This document shows positions 1 through 6,488 of a stretch of 10,300 nt of DNA, in pieces. The notes beneath the pieces were generated by a model, which worked only from the letters and a program-made list of their open reading frames with translations, searched no databases and was not told the origin of the DNA. Each line of letters begins with the position of its first letter. Position 1 is the first letter of the stretch. The DNA is from Thiodiazotropha sp037382205. Lineage in GTDB: Bacteria > Pseudomonadota > Gammaproteobacteria > Chromatiales > Chromatiaceae. Position numbers and translations under genes: made by a program. The stretch lies in NCBI GenBank assembly GCA_037382205.1, contig JARRQD010000236.1, positions 1 through 10,300 of the forward strand, read 5' to 3'.

Positions 1-221
1 AGCAGGAGCAGTGGCTGGCGGCTCAAAAGCAACTCGAAAAGGGTATCAAACTGACCCGTAAACCAGCCTTTGAAGATTGGTTACTGCTGGGAAGCTGCCA
101 CTATCGACTGGAGAATCGGACCGCCGCGCTCTCGGCCTTTGAGTCGGCATTGAAGTTAGCCGGTAAACCTCAGCAGACCGAACTGGCACAGCGCTGGATT
201 GACTATCTCGATACACCATAA
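1..221 (+). CDS. TPR-repeat protein, 3' end only (likely partner of a TonB system)
   Basis: Only the last 72 codons are present, read in frame from base 3 to the TAA at 219-221; the gene begins outside the window. The translation has helical tetratricopeptide-repeat character: the stretch LLLGSCHYRLENRTAALSAF fits a TPR helix-turn-helix, with small residues at the usual Gly/Ala positions, followed by a second amphipathic helix ending WIDYLDTP. Such proteins are known as the last gene of ExbB-ExbD-TonB operons in marine and sulfur-oxidising gammaproteobacteria. The gene directly downstream encodes a TonB-dependent receptor, which fits that context. The TonB link is inference, because the upstream genes cannot be seen. 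A TPR identity is fairly safe; the exact role (periplasmic scaffold for receptor energisation) is a guess. Confidence 0.6.
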   Translation, partial: QEQWLAAQKQLEKGIKLTRKPAFEDWLLLGSCHYRLENRTAALSAFESALKLAGKPQQTELAQRWIDYLDTP

Positions 222-256
222 ACAGGCCAGTATCTGTTGTAATTTACTTAACTCTG

Positions 257-290
257 TGTGATATGCCTCGGAAATTGCGTGATATAACAC
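257..290. promoter_or_regulatory. possible operator: GTGATAT direct repeats upstream of the copper receptor gene
   Basis: GTGATAT occurs at 258-264 and again at 279-285, with starts 21 bp apart (about two helical turns). The second copy is part of the near-palindrome GTGATATAACAC (279-290), which has one mismatch. Paired, phased half-sites like this suit a transcription factor that could control the receptor gene at 415. I do not recognise the motif as Fur, Zur, CueR or FNR. The rest of 222-414 has only poor sigma-70 matches, for example TTGAAA at 319-324 and 360-365 without a good -10, so I do not place the promoter. Confidence 0.2.
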
Positions 291-414
291 ATTTAGAGCT
301 GTTTAGCCTGACTGAAGGTTGAAAATACTTTCGCCTTCTCAATTACTTAAGCATTTGGCTTGAAAACTGCTATTCTACACCGTTTCTTATCGTTTAGATA
401 TTTGAGGTGAATGT

Positions 415-2502
415 ATGCGTTTTACGGCCTTATCATTGGCAATCAGTTCCATACTAACCGCTCACCCAGTCTTAGCAGATGAACATTCAGAAGATCTGCA
501 GGATGTGGTGGTTGAAGGGGAGGGTGGAACCAGTCCAGTAGTAACAACAGCACCAATGGATGGGGCTTCGAGTGGTATTCCTGCGGATGCAGCCGATTTT
601 CTCAGGGATATCAATGGTGTTTCCGGTATTCGCATGGGTGGGCATGGTATTGACCCGGTCATCCGCGGACAGAGTCAGACTCGTCTCAATGTGCTCATGG
701 ATGGCGCCTATATCCACGGTGGTTGTCCAAACCGGATGGATCCACCAACAGCCTATTCAGCCATGGAGAGCTATGACAGCGTCACGGTGATCAAGGGCTC
801 CCAGACGGTAATCTATGGCGGCGGCGGCAGTGGCGGCACGGTGCTGTTCGAGCGCAATGTTCCAAAATTTGAGGCGGGCAAACCCTATCTGGGAAGTGCT
901 GATGTCGGTTACAAGAGTAATTCTCAAGCCAAAGAGGCCTCAGTCGATGTGGCCGCCGGGAGCGATCTGGGATTTGCCCGCGGCATCATTGGCTATCAAG
1001 ATGCCGATAACTATGAGGATGGTGATGGCAATGAAGTTCGTTCCGCATTCACCAATCAGTCTGGCAATCTGATCCTCGGCTATACCCCAGATACCAATAA
1101 AGTCTTACAACTGAACCTGGAAGCGACCCGCGAAGATGATGTCCTGTATGCGGGAGCCGGTATGGACTCACCGATGAGTGATGCCGATAACATCAGACTC
1201 AAATATGCGCAGAGTGATGAGGTTGGACCGTTTTCAGCGATCAAGGCAGAAATCTATTCAAGTGAAGTCGAGCATCTTATGGATAACTACTCTTTAAGAG
1301 AGTTGACCATGCCGATGCGCATGAGTGTGCCGACCACCTCAGATACCAAAGGTGGACGTCTGCTGGCGGATCTGATGCTGGGTGAGGCCACCTTAACCGT
1401 TGGCTTCGACATGCAAAATAATGAGCGTGATGCGAATCGTTACTCCGGAATGCCCAACATGGAGCCCACGACACTGCAGTCCATCATGTGGCCAGGTGCA
1501 GAGCTGGAACAGACCGGTATCTTTATGGAGATCTCTCAACCGATCAGCGATCTTGACAAGGTGAAAGCTGGTCTGCGCTATGACCGTGTTGATGCCTCTA
1601 TCTCCCGCGGTGATGAGAAACCTGACCTGGGCCCAAGTCCAACGCCGAACAATCTCTATGCGGCTTACTATGCGGACACTTCCGATGAGACCACCGAGAA
1701 CAATGTGGGCGGCTTTGTGCAGTATCAACGGGAGATCGGTGATGGCACACTCTACACCGGCTTCAGTCGCAGTGTTCGTACGGCTGACGCCACAGAGCGC
1801 TATCTGGCAAGCTTCTCTCGCAATATGATGACTATGATGGATTTGAGCTGGGTAGGAAATCCGGAGCTCGAACCTGAAAAACACCACCAGCTTGAGGCTG
1901 GTATGCGTTGGCAGGGTGGTACATGGGATACCGATGTATCGGTCTTCTACAATGATGTAACCGACTATATCCTGCGCGATAAGGCACGCGGCCAGGATGG
2001 TATTCTGGTATCGAATGGTACCGCCAACATCTATCGTAATGTGGATGCTGAATTCTATGGCATCGAGTTGGAAGGTGGCTATCGAATCATGGATTCCCTG
2101 ACGACTACCGCCAGTCTGGCCTATGTACGGGCTGAAAACACCACCGATGATCGAAATATCGCTCAAATCGCTCCGCTGGAAGCCACTCTCGGTATGGAAT
2201 ATACAGTGGGATCTCTGGCATTCGGGAGTAATGTTCGCATGAATGCCAAACAGACCCGGGCGGATCTTGAGAACGGCAGTGGCCAGGATGCCCAGGAGAC
2301 CCCCGGATGGGGTGTGATCGACCTGTATGGCAGCTACGATATTGCCAAGATGGCGAAAGTCAGTTTCGGCATCGACAATCTGCTCGATAAGAGCTATGCC
2401 TACCATGTCAATCGGGCCAATGCGGACCCATTCAATCCAGAAGCGATCCAGGTCAATGAACCGGGTCGCGAGGTCTGGGTGAAGGCTGGGGTCAGGTTCT
2501 GA
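415..2502 (+). CDS. oprC: TonB-dependent copper receptor (OprC/NosA type)
   Basis: This is a 695-residue outer-membrane receptor of the OprC/NosA copper family, taking up copper with energy from TonB-ExbBD. The N-terminus is a signal peptide with probable cleavage after Ala21. A TonB-box-like segment LQDVVVEG (28-35) follows, then a plug domain (about 50-150) with the family signature DGAYIHGGCPNRMDPPTAYS. The rest is a 22-strand-type barrel with the usual GNPELEPEKHHQLEAG segment and a terminal Phe. The copper ligands described for Pseudomonas OprC, a CxxxM pair plus an HxM pair, both appear to be present: Cys104/Met108 and His287/Met289. The ATG at 415 is preceded by GAGGTGA (404-410), a good ribosome binding site. 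In denitrifiers NosA supplies copper for N2O reductase; no nos genes are visible here. The upstream TPR gene suggests a linked TonB system. Family assignment is confident; substrate is by homology. Confidence 0.93.
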   Translation: MRFTALSLAISSILTAHPVLADEHSEDLQDVVVEGEGGTSPVVTTAPMDGASSGIPADAADFLRDINGVSGIRMGGHGIDPVIRGQSQTRLNVLMDGAYIHGGCPNRMDPPTAYSAMESYDSVTVIKGSQTVIYGGGGSGGTVLFERNVPKFEAGKPYLGSADVGYKSNSQAKEASVDVAAGSDLGFARGIIGYQDADNYEDGDGNEVRSAFTNQSGNLILGYTPDTNKVLQLNLEATREDDVLYAGAGMDSPMSDADNIRLKYAQSDEVGPFSAIKAEIYSSEVEHLMDNYSLRELTMPMRMSVPTTSDTKGGRLLADLMLGEATLTVGFDMQNNERDANRYSGMPNMEPTTLQSIMWPGAELEQTGIFMEISQPISDLDKVKAGLRYDRVDASISRGDEKPDLGPSPTPNNLYAAYYADTSDETTENNVGGFVQYQREIGDGTLYTGFSRSVRTADATERYLASFSRNMMTMMDLSWVGNPELEPEKHHQLEAGMRWQGGTWDTDVSVFYNDVTDYILRDKARGQDGILVSNGTANIYRNVDAEFYGIELEGGYRIMDSLTTTASLAYVRAENTTDDRNIAQIAPLEATLGMEYTVGSLAFGSNVRMNAKQTRADLENGSGQDAQETPGWGVIDLYGSYDIAKMAKVSFGIDNLLDKSYAYHVNRANADPFNPEAIQVNEPGREVWVKAGVRF

Positions 2503-2520
2503 TCCAGGCATCGAGGAAAC

Positions 2521-2555
2521 AACAGGGTGGGGGCTTCTCTTCCACCCTGTTTATT
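2521..2555 (+). terminator. Rho-independent terminator of the copper receptor gene
   Basis: A perfect 10-bp stem, AACAGGGTGG (2521-2530) with CCACCCTGTT (2542-2551), encloses an 11-nt loop and is followed by a short T-rich run (TTATT). It lies 18 bp after the receptor stop codon. Confidence 0.8.
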
Positions 2556-2559
2556 CAGC

Positions 2560-2694
2560 CCGCAGAGGAACGCGAATGACCTCAGATTGAATTCATTTGG
2601 CACTCACACACCCTGAGGAAAACCGGAGTAGATTGACTACAACACGACGGCGTTATGAAGTTGTCGATTTGGGTTTTTGAGGGTTCCTCTGCGG
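2560..2694. repeat. 135-bp segment bounded by 12-bp perfect inverted repeats
   Basis: CCGCAGAGGAAC at 2560-2571 is exactly inverted as GTTCCTCTGCGG at 2683-2694, enclosing 111 nt without a credible gene. Inside is a smaller stem, CCTCAG (2580-2585) with CTGAGG (2613-2618), around a TTGAATTCA near-palindrome. No target duplication is visible. It may be a small non-autonomous element or a decayed interspersed repeat; it could also be a chance pairing of low-complexity intergenic DNA. Confidence 0.4.
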
Positions 2695-2837
2695 TCTTCC
2701 TTTTTATACTCGCTAGGATCAGATTTGACAGTTACCCTATTTCCCTGGAATGTTTGAGCTATGAAGTCAAAAACAGCTTGATAGCACTCGGGTAGCCTAG
2801 TCAGAAGATGATTGTTCTACATAATCAAACACCTGCT
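2695..2837. other. intergenic stretch with no recognisable gene
   Basis: Part of the 456-bp spacer between the copper receptor and the transporter. The longest ATG frame noticed is a few codons (from 2761). A perfect TTGACA is present at 2725-2730 but without an acceptable -10 at 16-18 bp, so no promoter is called. Nothing else stands out until the dispersed repeat at 2838. Confidence 0.5.
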
Positions 2838-2875
2838 ATTAGAATGGAGCGGTCAACTGATTTTTTAGGTTCAAT
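2838..2875 (+). repeat. dispersed repeat, copy 1 (inverted partner at 10064-10102)
   Basis: This 38-nt stretch, beginning ATTAGAATGGAGCGGTCAAC and ending AGGTTCAAT, matches the reverse complement of 10064-10102 at every position, except that its T-run has six bases instead of seven. Weaker similarity continues upstream to about 2824 (ACCT and AATCA blocks). Directly after the copy, AGGTTCAATAACCT (2867-2880) forms a 5-bp hairpin and CTGATTTT recurs (2857-2864 and 2879-2886). Two separate copies in 10 kb indicate a genome-wide intergenic repeat or element end rather than a gene part. Confidence 0.75.
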
Positions 2876-2890
2876 AACCTGATTTTGCTA

Positions 2891-2919
2891 AAGACAGGGC
2901 AGGGTAAGCGGGATACAAT
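2891..2919 (+). promoter_or_regulatory. candidate sigma-70 promoter of the EamA transporter gene
   Basis: AAGACA at 2891-2896 (four of six matches to TTGACA) is followed after exactly 17 bp by TACAAT at 2914-2919 (five of six to TATAAT). Transcription would start near 2926, giving a leader of about 33 nt to the ATG at 2959. It begins just after the dispersed repeat, which may have moved next to or donated flanking sequence to this promoter. Confidence 0.4.
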
Positions 2920-2958
2920 TTCGTCTGATCCAGACACGGCGAATCCCAGGCTCCCTTC

Positions 2959-3867
2959 ATGTCCCGCACAATTCCCCCGCCAGATGAGAAGGCGCAACAC
3001 CTATTCTGGGGAATCATCAGCACCATCCTCGCCTGTTTCCTACTGGCGGTTATGGATGGCATCGGTAAGTGGTTGATGCAGGATCTGCCCATGCCTCAGG
3101 TGGTTTGGGCGCGCTATTTTTTCCACACAGTGATTGTAGCAATACTGTTTTCCTGGGGAAGGGGGTTTGCCTTTCTCCGCCCCAAAAGGCCCGCTATGCA
3201 ACTGCTCAGAGCGATCTGTCTGATGGGGGTTACGCTCTGTCTCTACCATGCCATACAGACAATTTCTCTGGCAGATGCCACCTCGATTGTCTTTTTTGCA
3301 CCGGTTCTGGTCACACTGCTGGCCGGCTGGTTTCTTAAGGAGAGGGTTGGCGCAACCGAGTGGTTAGCCGTGGGAATCGGTTTCATCGGTGTGCTTTTGA
3401 TTGTCAGGCCAGGATTTCGAGATCCCAATCCTGCCTTGTTGATTGCCTGTCTGGGGGCAGTCTGTCTGGCTTTCTACTTTATCTTGACCAGAGCCTTGAA
3501 GGGGCATGACAGTGAACCGACCACGCTTTTTCATACCACCTTCGCCGGTGGGGTGATTCTGTCCCTGTTGCTGCCAATCTGGTGGCAACAACCGACAGCT
3601 ATCCAGTGGTTATTTTTAGGTGTTACGGGGGTGCTGGGAGCATCTGGACATTTCCTGCTGGTTAAGGCATTTCATATGGCATCAGCGTCGCTGCTCTCCC
3701 CCTATTTGAATGCACAACTGGTTGCCGCCGCTTTGATCAGTCTGATCTTTTTCGATGATCTGTTGGGTTGGCCATTCTATCTGGGTTCGCTGCTGATTGT
3801 TGGTGCCGGTCTGATGGTCTGGTTTCACCAGCGCATAATCGCCTCCCTGTTAGGGTCGGGGAAATAA
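2959..3867 (+). CDS. DMT-superfamily transporter, EamA family, 10 TM
   Basis: This 302-residue inner-membrane protein has ten hydrophobic segments, at about 17-35, 47-67, 79-97, 106-124, 133-149, 158-176, 189-206, 216-233, 245-265 and 270-288. They form two EamA repeats (about 17-149 and 158-288), the normal architecture and length of drug/metabolite transporters. The end of the first repeat, EWLAVGIGFIGVLLIVRPG, is the typical EamA helix-4/5 sequence ending in Arg-Pro-Gly. Substrate cannot be told; relatives carry amino acids, nucleosides, riboflavin or S-adenosylmethionine. The ATG at 2959 is the only ATG after an in-frame stop at 2926-2928; its ribosome site is weak (AGG at 2948-2950). The last few codons and the TAA lie inside the left arm of the 160-bp palindromic element, so the present C-terminus may differ from that of relatives. 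Confidence 0.85.
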   Translation: MSRTIPPPDEKAQHLFWGIISTILACFLLAVMDGIGKWLMQDLPMPQVVWARYFFHTVIVAILFSWGRGFAFLRPKRPAMQLLRAICLMGVTLCLYHAIQTISLADATSIVFFAPVLVTLLAGWFLKERVGATEWLAVGIGFIGVLLIVRPGFRDPNPALLIACLGAVCLAFYFILTRALKGHDSEPTTLFHTTFAGGVILSLLLPIWWQQPTAIQWLFLGVTGVLGASGHFLLVKAFHMASASLLSPYLNAQLVAAALISLIFFDDLLGWPFYLGSLLIVGAGLMVWFHQRIIASLLGSGK

Positions 3868-4012
3868 ATAATCATCCAAAGATTGCGCCGGATTTTGTCC
3901 CGGATTCTAGGCGTACAAAGGGGAGCATAGCCGCTCTACGTGACCCTTTGTGCAACATCAAAGCCGGGGCAAAAGACAAGCAAGATTGGATGATTATTTA
4001 TTTCCCCGGCCC
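3853..4012. mobile_element. 160-bp MITE-like palindromic element
   Basis: The left arm (3852-3879) and right arm (3986-4013) are inverted copies matching at 27 of 28 positions, the exception being a G-T pair. The core includes GGGGAAATAAATAATCATCC. Pairing continues inward: CCCGG (3899-3903) with CCGGG (3964-3968), then CAAAGGG (3916-3922) with CCCTTTG (3944-3950), to a tip near 3932, the exact midpoint. The whole 160 bp therefore folds as one long imperfect hairpin. It is flanked by TTA on both sides (3850-3852 and 4013-4015), a possible 3-bp target duplication. It encodes no transposase, so it would be moved in trans. It overlaps the end of the EamA gene and may also act as a transcription terminator. 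Whether it is a MITE or a long intergenic repeat is unsettled. Confidence 0.65.
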
Positions 4013-4080
4013 TTAGCTGGTAAATCGCAGCCATCTGTATGATATCCCAATCAGGCAGCACTGAGGGTTTTGCGGCGTAA

Positions 4081-4110
4081 GCAAGCCCTAGTTAAAAGCC
4101 TAGGGCTTGC
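4081..4110 (-). terminator. hairpin downstream of the DUF2934 gene
   Basis: A perfect 11-bp stem, GCAAGCCCTAG (4081-4091) with CTAGGGCTTGC (4100-4110), and an 8-nt loop lie 21 bp past the stop of the minus-strand gene at 4132. There is no strong T-run on either side, so termination may be imperfect or Rho-assisted. The position between convergent units suits a bidirectional terminator. Confidence 0.6.
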
Positions 4111-4131
4111 GAAGAGAGGCCTGGCTGGTGT

Positions 4132-4365
4132 TCAGTTCTTGCTCAGCATATTGTTGATGATTGCTTCACAGTCAAGCCAGTCCTGTACATCGTAACCAGG
4201 TTCGAAGTTGCGCGACTCGGCTCGATAGTAGGCCATGGTTGCGATCATTTCGTACCGTTCACGCGGACTGATTACCCCTTTAGTCGATACACTTTTCTTT
4301 GCTGCACGTTTTTTGGCCACTTTTTTCTTGGCGACTTGAGTTTTTAAAAATATTTTTTTAGGCAC
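4132..4365 (-). CDS. small lysine-rich DUF2934 protein
   Basis: This 77-residue basic protein has an N-terminal tail of repeated Lys-Ala units (AKKKVAKKRAAKK, residues 12-24), like histone-H1-type bacterial tails. A compact DUF2934-like domain follows: SPRERYEMIATMAYYRAE (33-50) and GYDVQDWLDCEAII (57-70), matching the family pattern of a helix beginning near S/T-P, an A-x-x-R-A-E segment, and D-W-L-x-x-E. The function of DUF2934 is unknown; the tail suggests nucleic-acid binding, which is inference. The start is GTG at 4365; no ATG lies upstream before an in-frame stop (4387-4389), and the next Met (residue 40) is inside the domain. No Shine-Dalgarno sequence is visible. A near-consensus promoter ends just before the GTG. 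It lies 40 bp downstream of pgm on the same strand but probably has its own transcript. Confidence 0.75.
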   Translation of the reverse strand: MPKKIFLKTQVAKKKVAKKRAAKKSVSTKGVISPRERYEMIATMAYYRAESRNFEPGYDVQDWLDCEAIINNMLSKN

Positions 4366-4371
4366 AGCAAT

Positions 4372-4400
4372 CTTATAGTAAGCGTATCAAGAATTGTCCA
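4372..4400 (-). promoter_or_regulatory. strong sigma-70 promoter of the DUF2934 gene
   Basis: Read on the minus strand, TGGACA (4400-4395) is followed after exactly 17 bp by TATAAG (4377-4372), five of six matches to each consensus hexamer. The expected start, six to seven bases beyond the -10, falls at about 4366-4365, on the GTG start codon itself. The promoter lies between the pgm stop (4406) and the small gene, separating the two units. Confidence 0.6.
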
Positions 4401-4405
4401 GAAGT

Positions 4406-6040
4406 TCAGGTGATAACTGTGGGTTCAGTACGACCTGTGCGCTGTTCGATTTCTGCCAGCTTCAGAGCAATGCTCACCAGTGGCTTCATCACCTCTTCGG
4501 TGGATGACATCTGTTTTTGTGGATCGGCTTCATAGGCTTCCAGATAGACCCTGAGGGTGGCTCCCTGAGTTCCTGTACCTGAGAGTCTGAAAACGATCCT
4601 GGAACCATCGGTAAAACCAATTCTGATTCCCTGGTTACTTGATATGCTGCCGTCTACCGGATCTGTGTAGGAGAAGTTGTCGGCATAATCCACCTGATAA
4701 CCATCAATGTCTCTCCCCGCCAGGCTTTCGAGCTTGTCAATCAATGACACCATTAGGGATTCTGCGGCAGCCTTATCGATGGCTTCATAATCGTAGCGCG
4801 TATAGTAGTTGCGACCATAGGTTTTCCAGTGATCGCGCACAATTGTTTCGACAGGTTGTTGCTTGACTGCGAGCAGATTGAGCCAGAACAGTACAGCCCA
4901 CATACCATCCTTTTCCCGGATATGGTTGGAGCCCGTGCCAAAACTCTCTTCACCACACAATGTTATTTTTCCCGCATCGAGCAGATTACCGAAGAATTTC
5001 CAGCCGGTAGGCGTTTCGAAGCACTCCAGGCCAAGCTTTTCAGCAACCCGGTCGGCGGCTTGACTGGTCGGCATCGAGCGGGCAACCCCGCTGATGCCTG
5101 TGGCATAGCCTTTGACCAAGTGGGCATTGGCTGTCATCACCGCCAGGCTGTCACTGGGTGTGACAAAAAAATCTCGTCCCAGGATCATGTTCCTGTCACC
5201 ATCTCCATCGGATGCAGCGCCAAAATCCACACCTCCGCGCCCCTGGGTGCGTTCAACCAATGCATGAGCATGAACCAGATTTGGATCCGGATGGCCACCA
5301 CCGAAATCTAACTTAGGAATGCTATTGATCACAGTACCGGGCTCTGCACCCAGCCGCTCTTCAAAAATATGTTTGGCATAGGGGCCAGTGACAGCGTGCA
5401 TGGCATCAAAACACATTTTAAATGCACCAGAATTAAACAGCTGATGGATTCGTTCAAAATCGAACAGGCTGGCCATCAGATCCGCATAGTCGATTACAGA
5501 ATCGATAATCTGAATATCAGTCTCTCCAATCCGTTGCTCTCCAGCGATATCCAAATCGATATCACTACTCTCGGCGATCTTGTAGCTGTCGATGGTTGTT
5601 GTGCGACTGAAAATTGCCTCGGTAACCGATTCTGGGGCAGGTCCTCCGTTCGCTGTGTTGAATTTGATGCCGAAGTCTTCCTCCGGTCCGCCGGGATTGT
5701 GACTGGCAGAGAGTATGATGCCACCATCTGTCTTGTACTTGCGGATCAGACAAGAGGCGGCTGGCGTGGAAAGTAACCCTCCCAGCCCAACAATCACCTT
5801 GGCTACACCATTGGCAGCCGCCATTTTAAGAATGGTCTGAATCGCTTCTCGATTGTAGTAACGCCCATCTCCGCCGAGCACCAGGCAGCCACCATGCAAA
5901 TCCTTTTGGCTGTCGAAAATGGCCTGGACAAAGTTCTCCAGGTAGTGGGGGGTTTGGAATACTTTAACTTTTTTACGCAATCCGGACGTTCCTGGACGCT
6001 GATCATCAAAGGCTTGGGTGGTGATAGTAGTGGTATTCAT
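4406..6040 (-). CDS. pgm: phosphoglucomutase, alpha-D-glucose specific (PGM1 type)
   Basis: This cytosolic enzyme interconverts glucose-1-phosphate and glucose-6-phosphate, linking glycolysis to glycogen and sugar-nucleotide synthesis. Its 544 residues match the normal length of bacterial PGM1-type enzymes. All four alpha-D-phosphohexomutase signatures are seen. The phosphoserine loop is SASHNPGG (111-118, catalytic Ser113). The metal-binding loop is DGDGDR (278-283). The sugar-binding loop is GEESFG (363-368), preceded by TPTGWKFF (343-350). The phosphate-binding loop is RLSGTGTQG (485-493) in the C-terminal domain. The N-terminal RPGTSGLRKKV also fits the family. The ATG at 6040 is the only plausible start before an in-frame stop at 6083-6085; the ribosome site is weak (GAAG about 10 bases upstream). 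It could be co-read with the small DUF2934 gene 40 bp downstream, although that gene has its own promoter. No glycogen genes are adjacent. Confidence 0.95.
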   Translation of the reverse strand: MNTTTITTQAFDDQRPGTSGLRKKVKVFQTPHYLENFVQAIFDSQKDLHGGCLVLGGDGRYYNREAIQTILKMAAANGVAKVIVGLGGLLSTPAASCLIRKYKTDGGIILSASHNPGGPEEDFGIKFNTANGGPAPESVTEAIFSRTTTIDSYKIAESSDIDLDIAGEQRIGETDIQIIDSVIDYADLMASLFDFERIHQLFNSGAFKMCFDAMHAVTGPYAKHIFEERLGAEPGTVINSIPKLDFGGGHPDPNLVHAHALVERTQGRGGVDFGAASDGDGDRNMILGRDFFVTPSDSLAVMTANAHLVKGYATGISGVARSMPTSQAADRVAEKLGLECFETPTGWKFFGNLLDAGKITLCGEESFGTGSNHIREKDGMWAVLFWLNLLAVKQQPVETIVRDHWKTYGRNYYTRYDYEAIDKAAAESLMVSLIDKLESLAGRDIDGYQVDYADNFSYTDPVDGSISSNQGIRIGFTDGSRIVFRLSGTGTQGATLRVYLEAYEADPQKQMSSTEEVMKPLVSIALKLAEIEQRTGRTEPTVIT

Positions 6041-6488
6041 GTTTTCAACTTCACAAGGATTGATTGCTGGGATTGTTACTATTCAACCATATCTAGCGTG
6101 GTCAGTTGAAGCACGGACAGTGACATATTGCCTGGTGAAGTCGGGCAAAGTGTATGAAGATTCGCCATAAGCTTTGTGAGTCTGTCCGTTTTAAATGCAA
6201 ATTTTCGAGAAAACAGATCGGGTTTTGGTTTTACACTGCCCTCATTGGCCTCCGACTGTGGGGGGGCGAAACAACGTTCTCTCTTTGTAGGCGATAGAAT
6301 TGTGCGGTAGATAACTTCAATCGCAACAAAGCGTGTTAGAATGCTCGCCCCATTATTGCTGTCACAGAGGATTTCACTAAGTGTGGCCTCTGTCTCACGG
6401 GATCAGTCAGGATCGTCGCTGTTGACGCAAACATGGATGAACGATAAAACATGATTCAATTAAGACCGATTAGAACAGGGTGGATAGG
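6041..6488. other. divergent spacer between pgm and the barrel gene
   Basis: This 448-bp stretch has no credible gene. Close to pgm it holds an 8-bp inverted repeat, ACGGACAG (6113-6120) and CTGTCCGT (6182-6189), 61 nt apart, with a small TTGCC/GGCAA stem inside; this may be leader structure or chance. A run of seven G lies near 6260. A promoter (6334-6342) and a leader hairpin, ACAGAGG (6364-6370) with CCTCTGT (6387-6393), serve the barrel gene. I could not place a convincing minus-strand promoter for pgm. Confidence 0.5.
6334..6342 (+). promoter_or_regulatory. extended -10 promoter candidate for the barrel gene
   Basis: TGTTAGAAT is an extended -10 (TG, one base, then TAGAAT, five of six to TATAAT). 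No good -35 lies 16-18 bp upstream (ACTTCA at 6314-6319), as is usual for extended -10 promoters. It predicts a start near 6349 and a 140-nt leader containing a 7-bp hairpin (6364-6393). Confidence 0.4.

Noticed and set aside
1393..2511. 372-codon open frame on the minus strand opposite the copper receptor gene
   Set aside because: It is antisense to a clearly coding gene, has no recognisable domain and no ribosome site; it reflects codon bias of the real gene.
2725..2754. Perfect TTGACA as a promoter -35
   Set aside because: No hexamer close to TATAAT at 16-18 bp downstream, and no gene start nearby.
3768..4016. 82-codon plus-strand frame across the end of the transporter gene and the palindromic element
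   Set aside because: Its first part is an out-of-frame reading of the transporter and the rest is non-coding hairpin sequence.
4829..5311. 160-codon plus-strand frame inside pgm
   Set aside because: Antisense to the strongly conserved phosphoglucomutase; low-complexity translation without family features.
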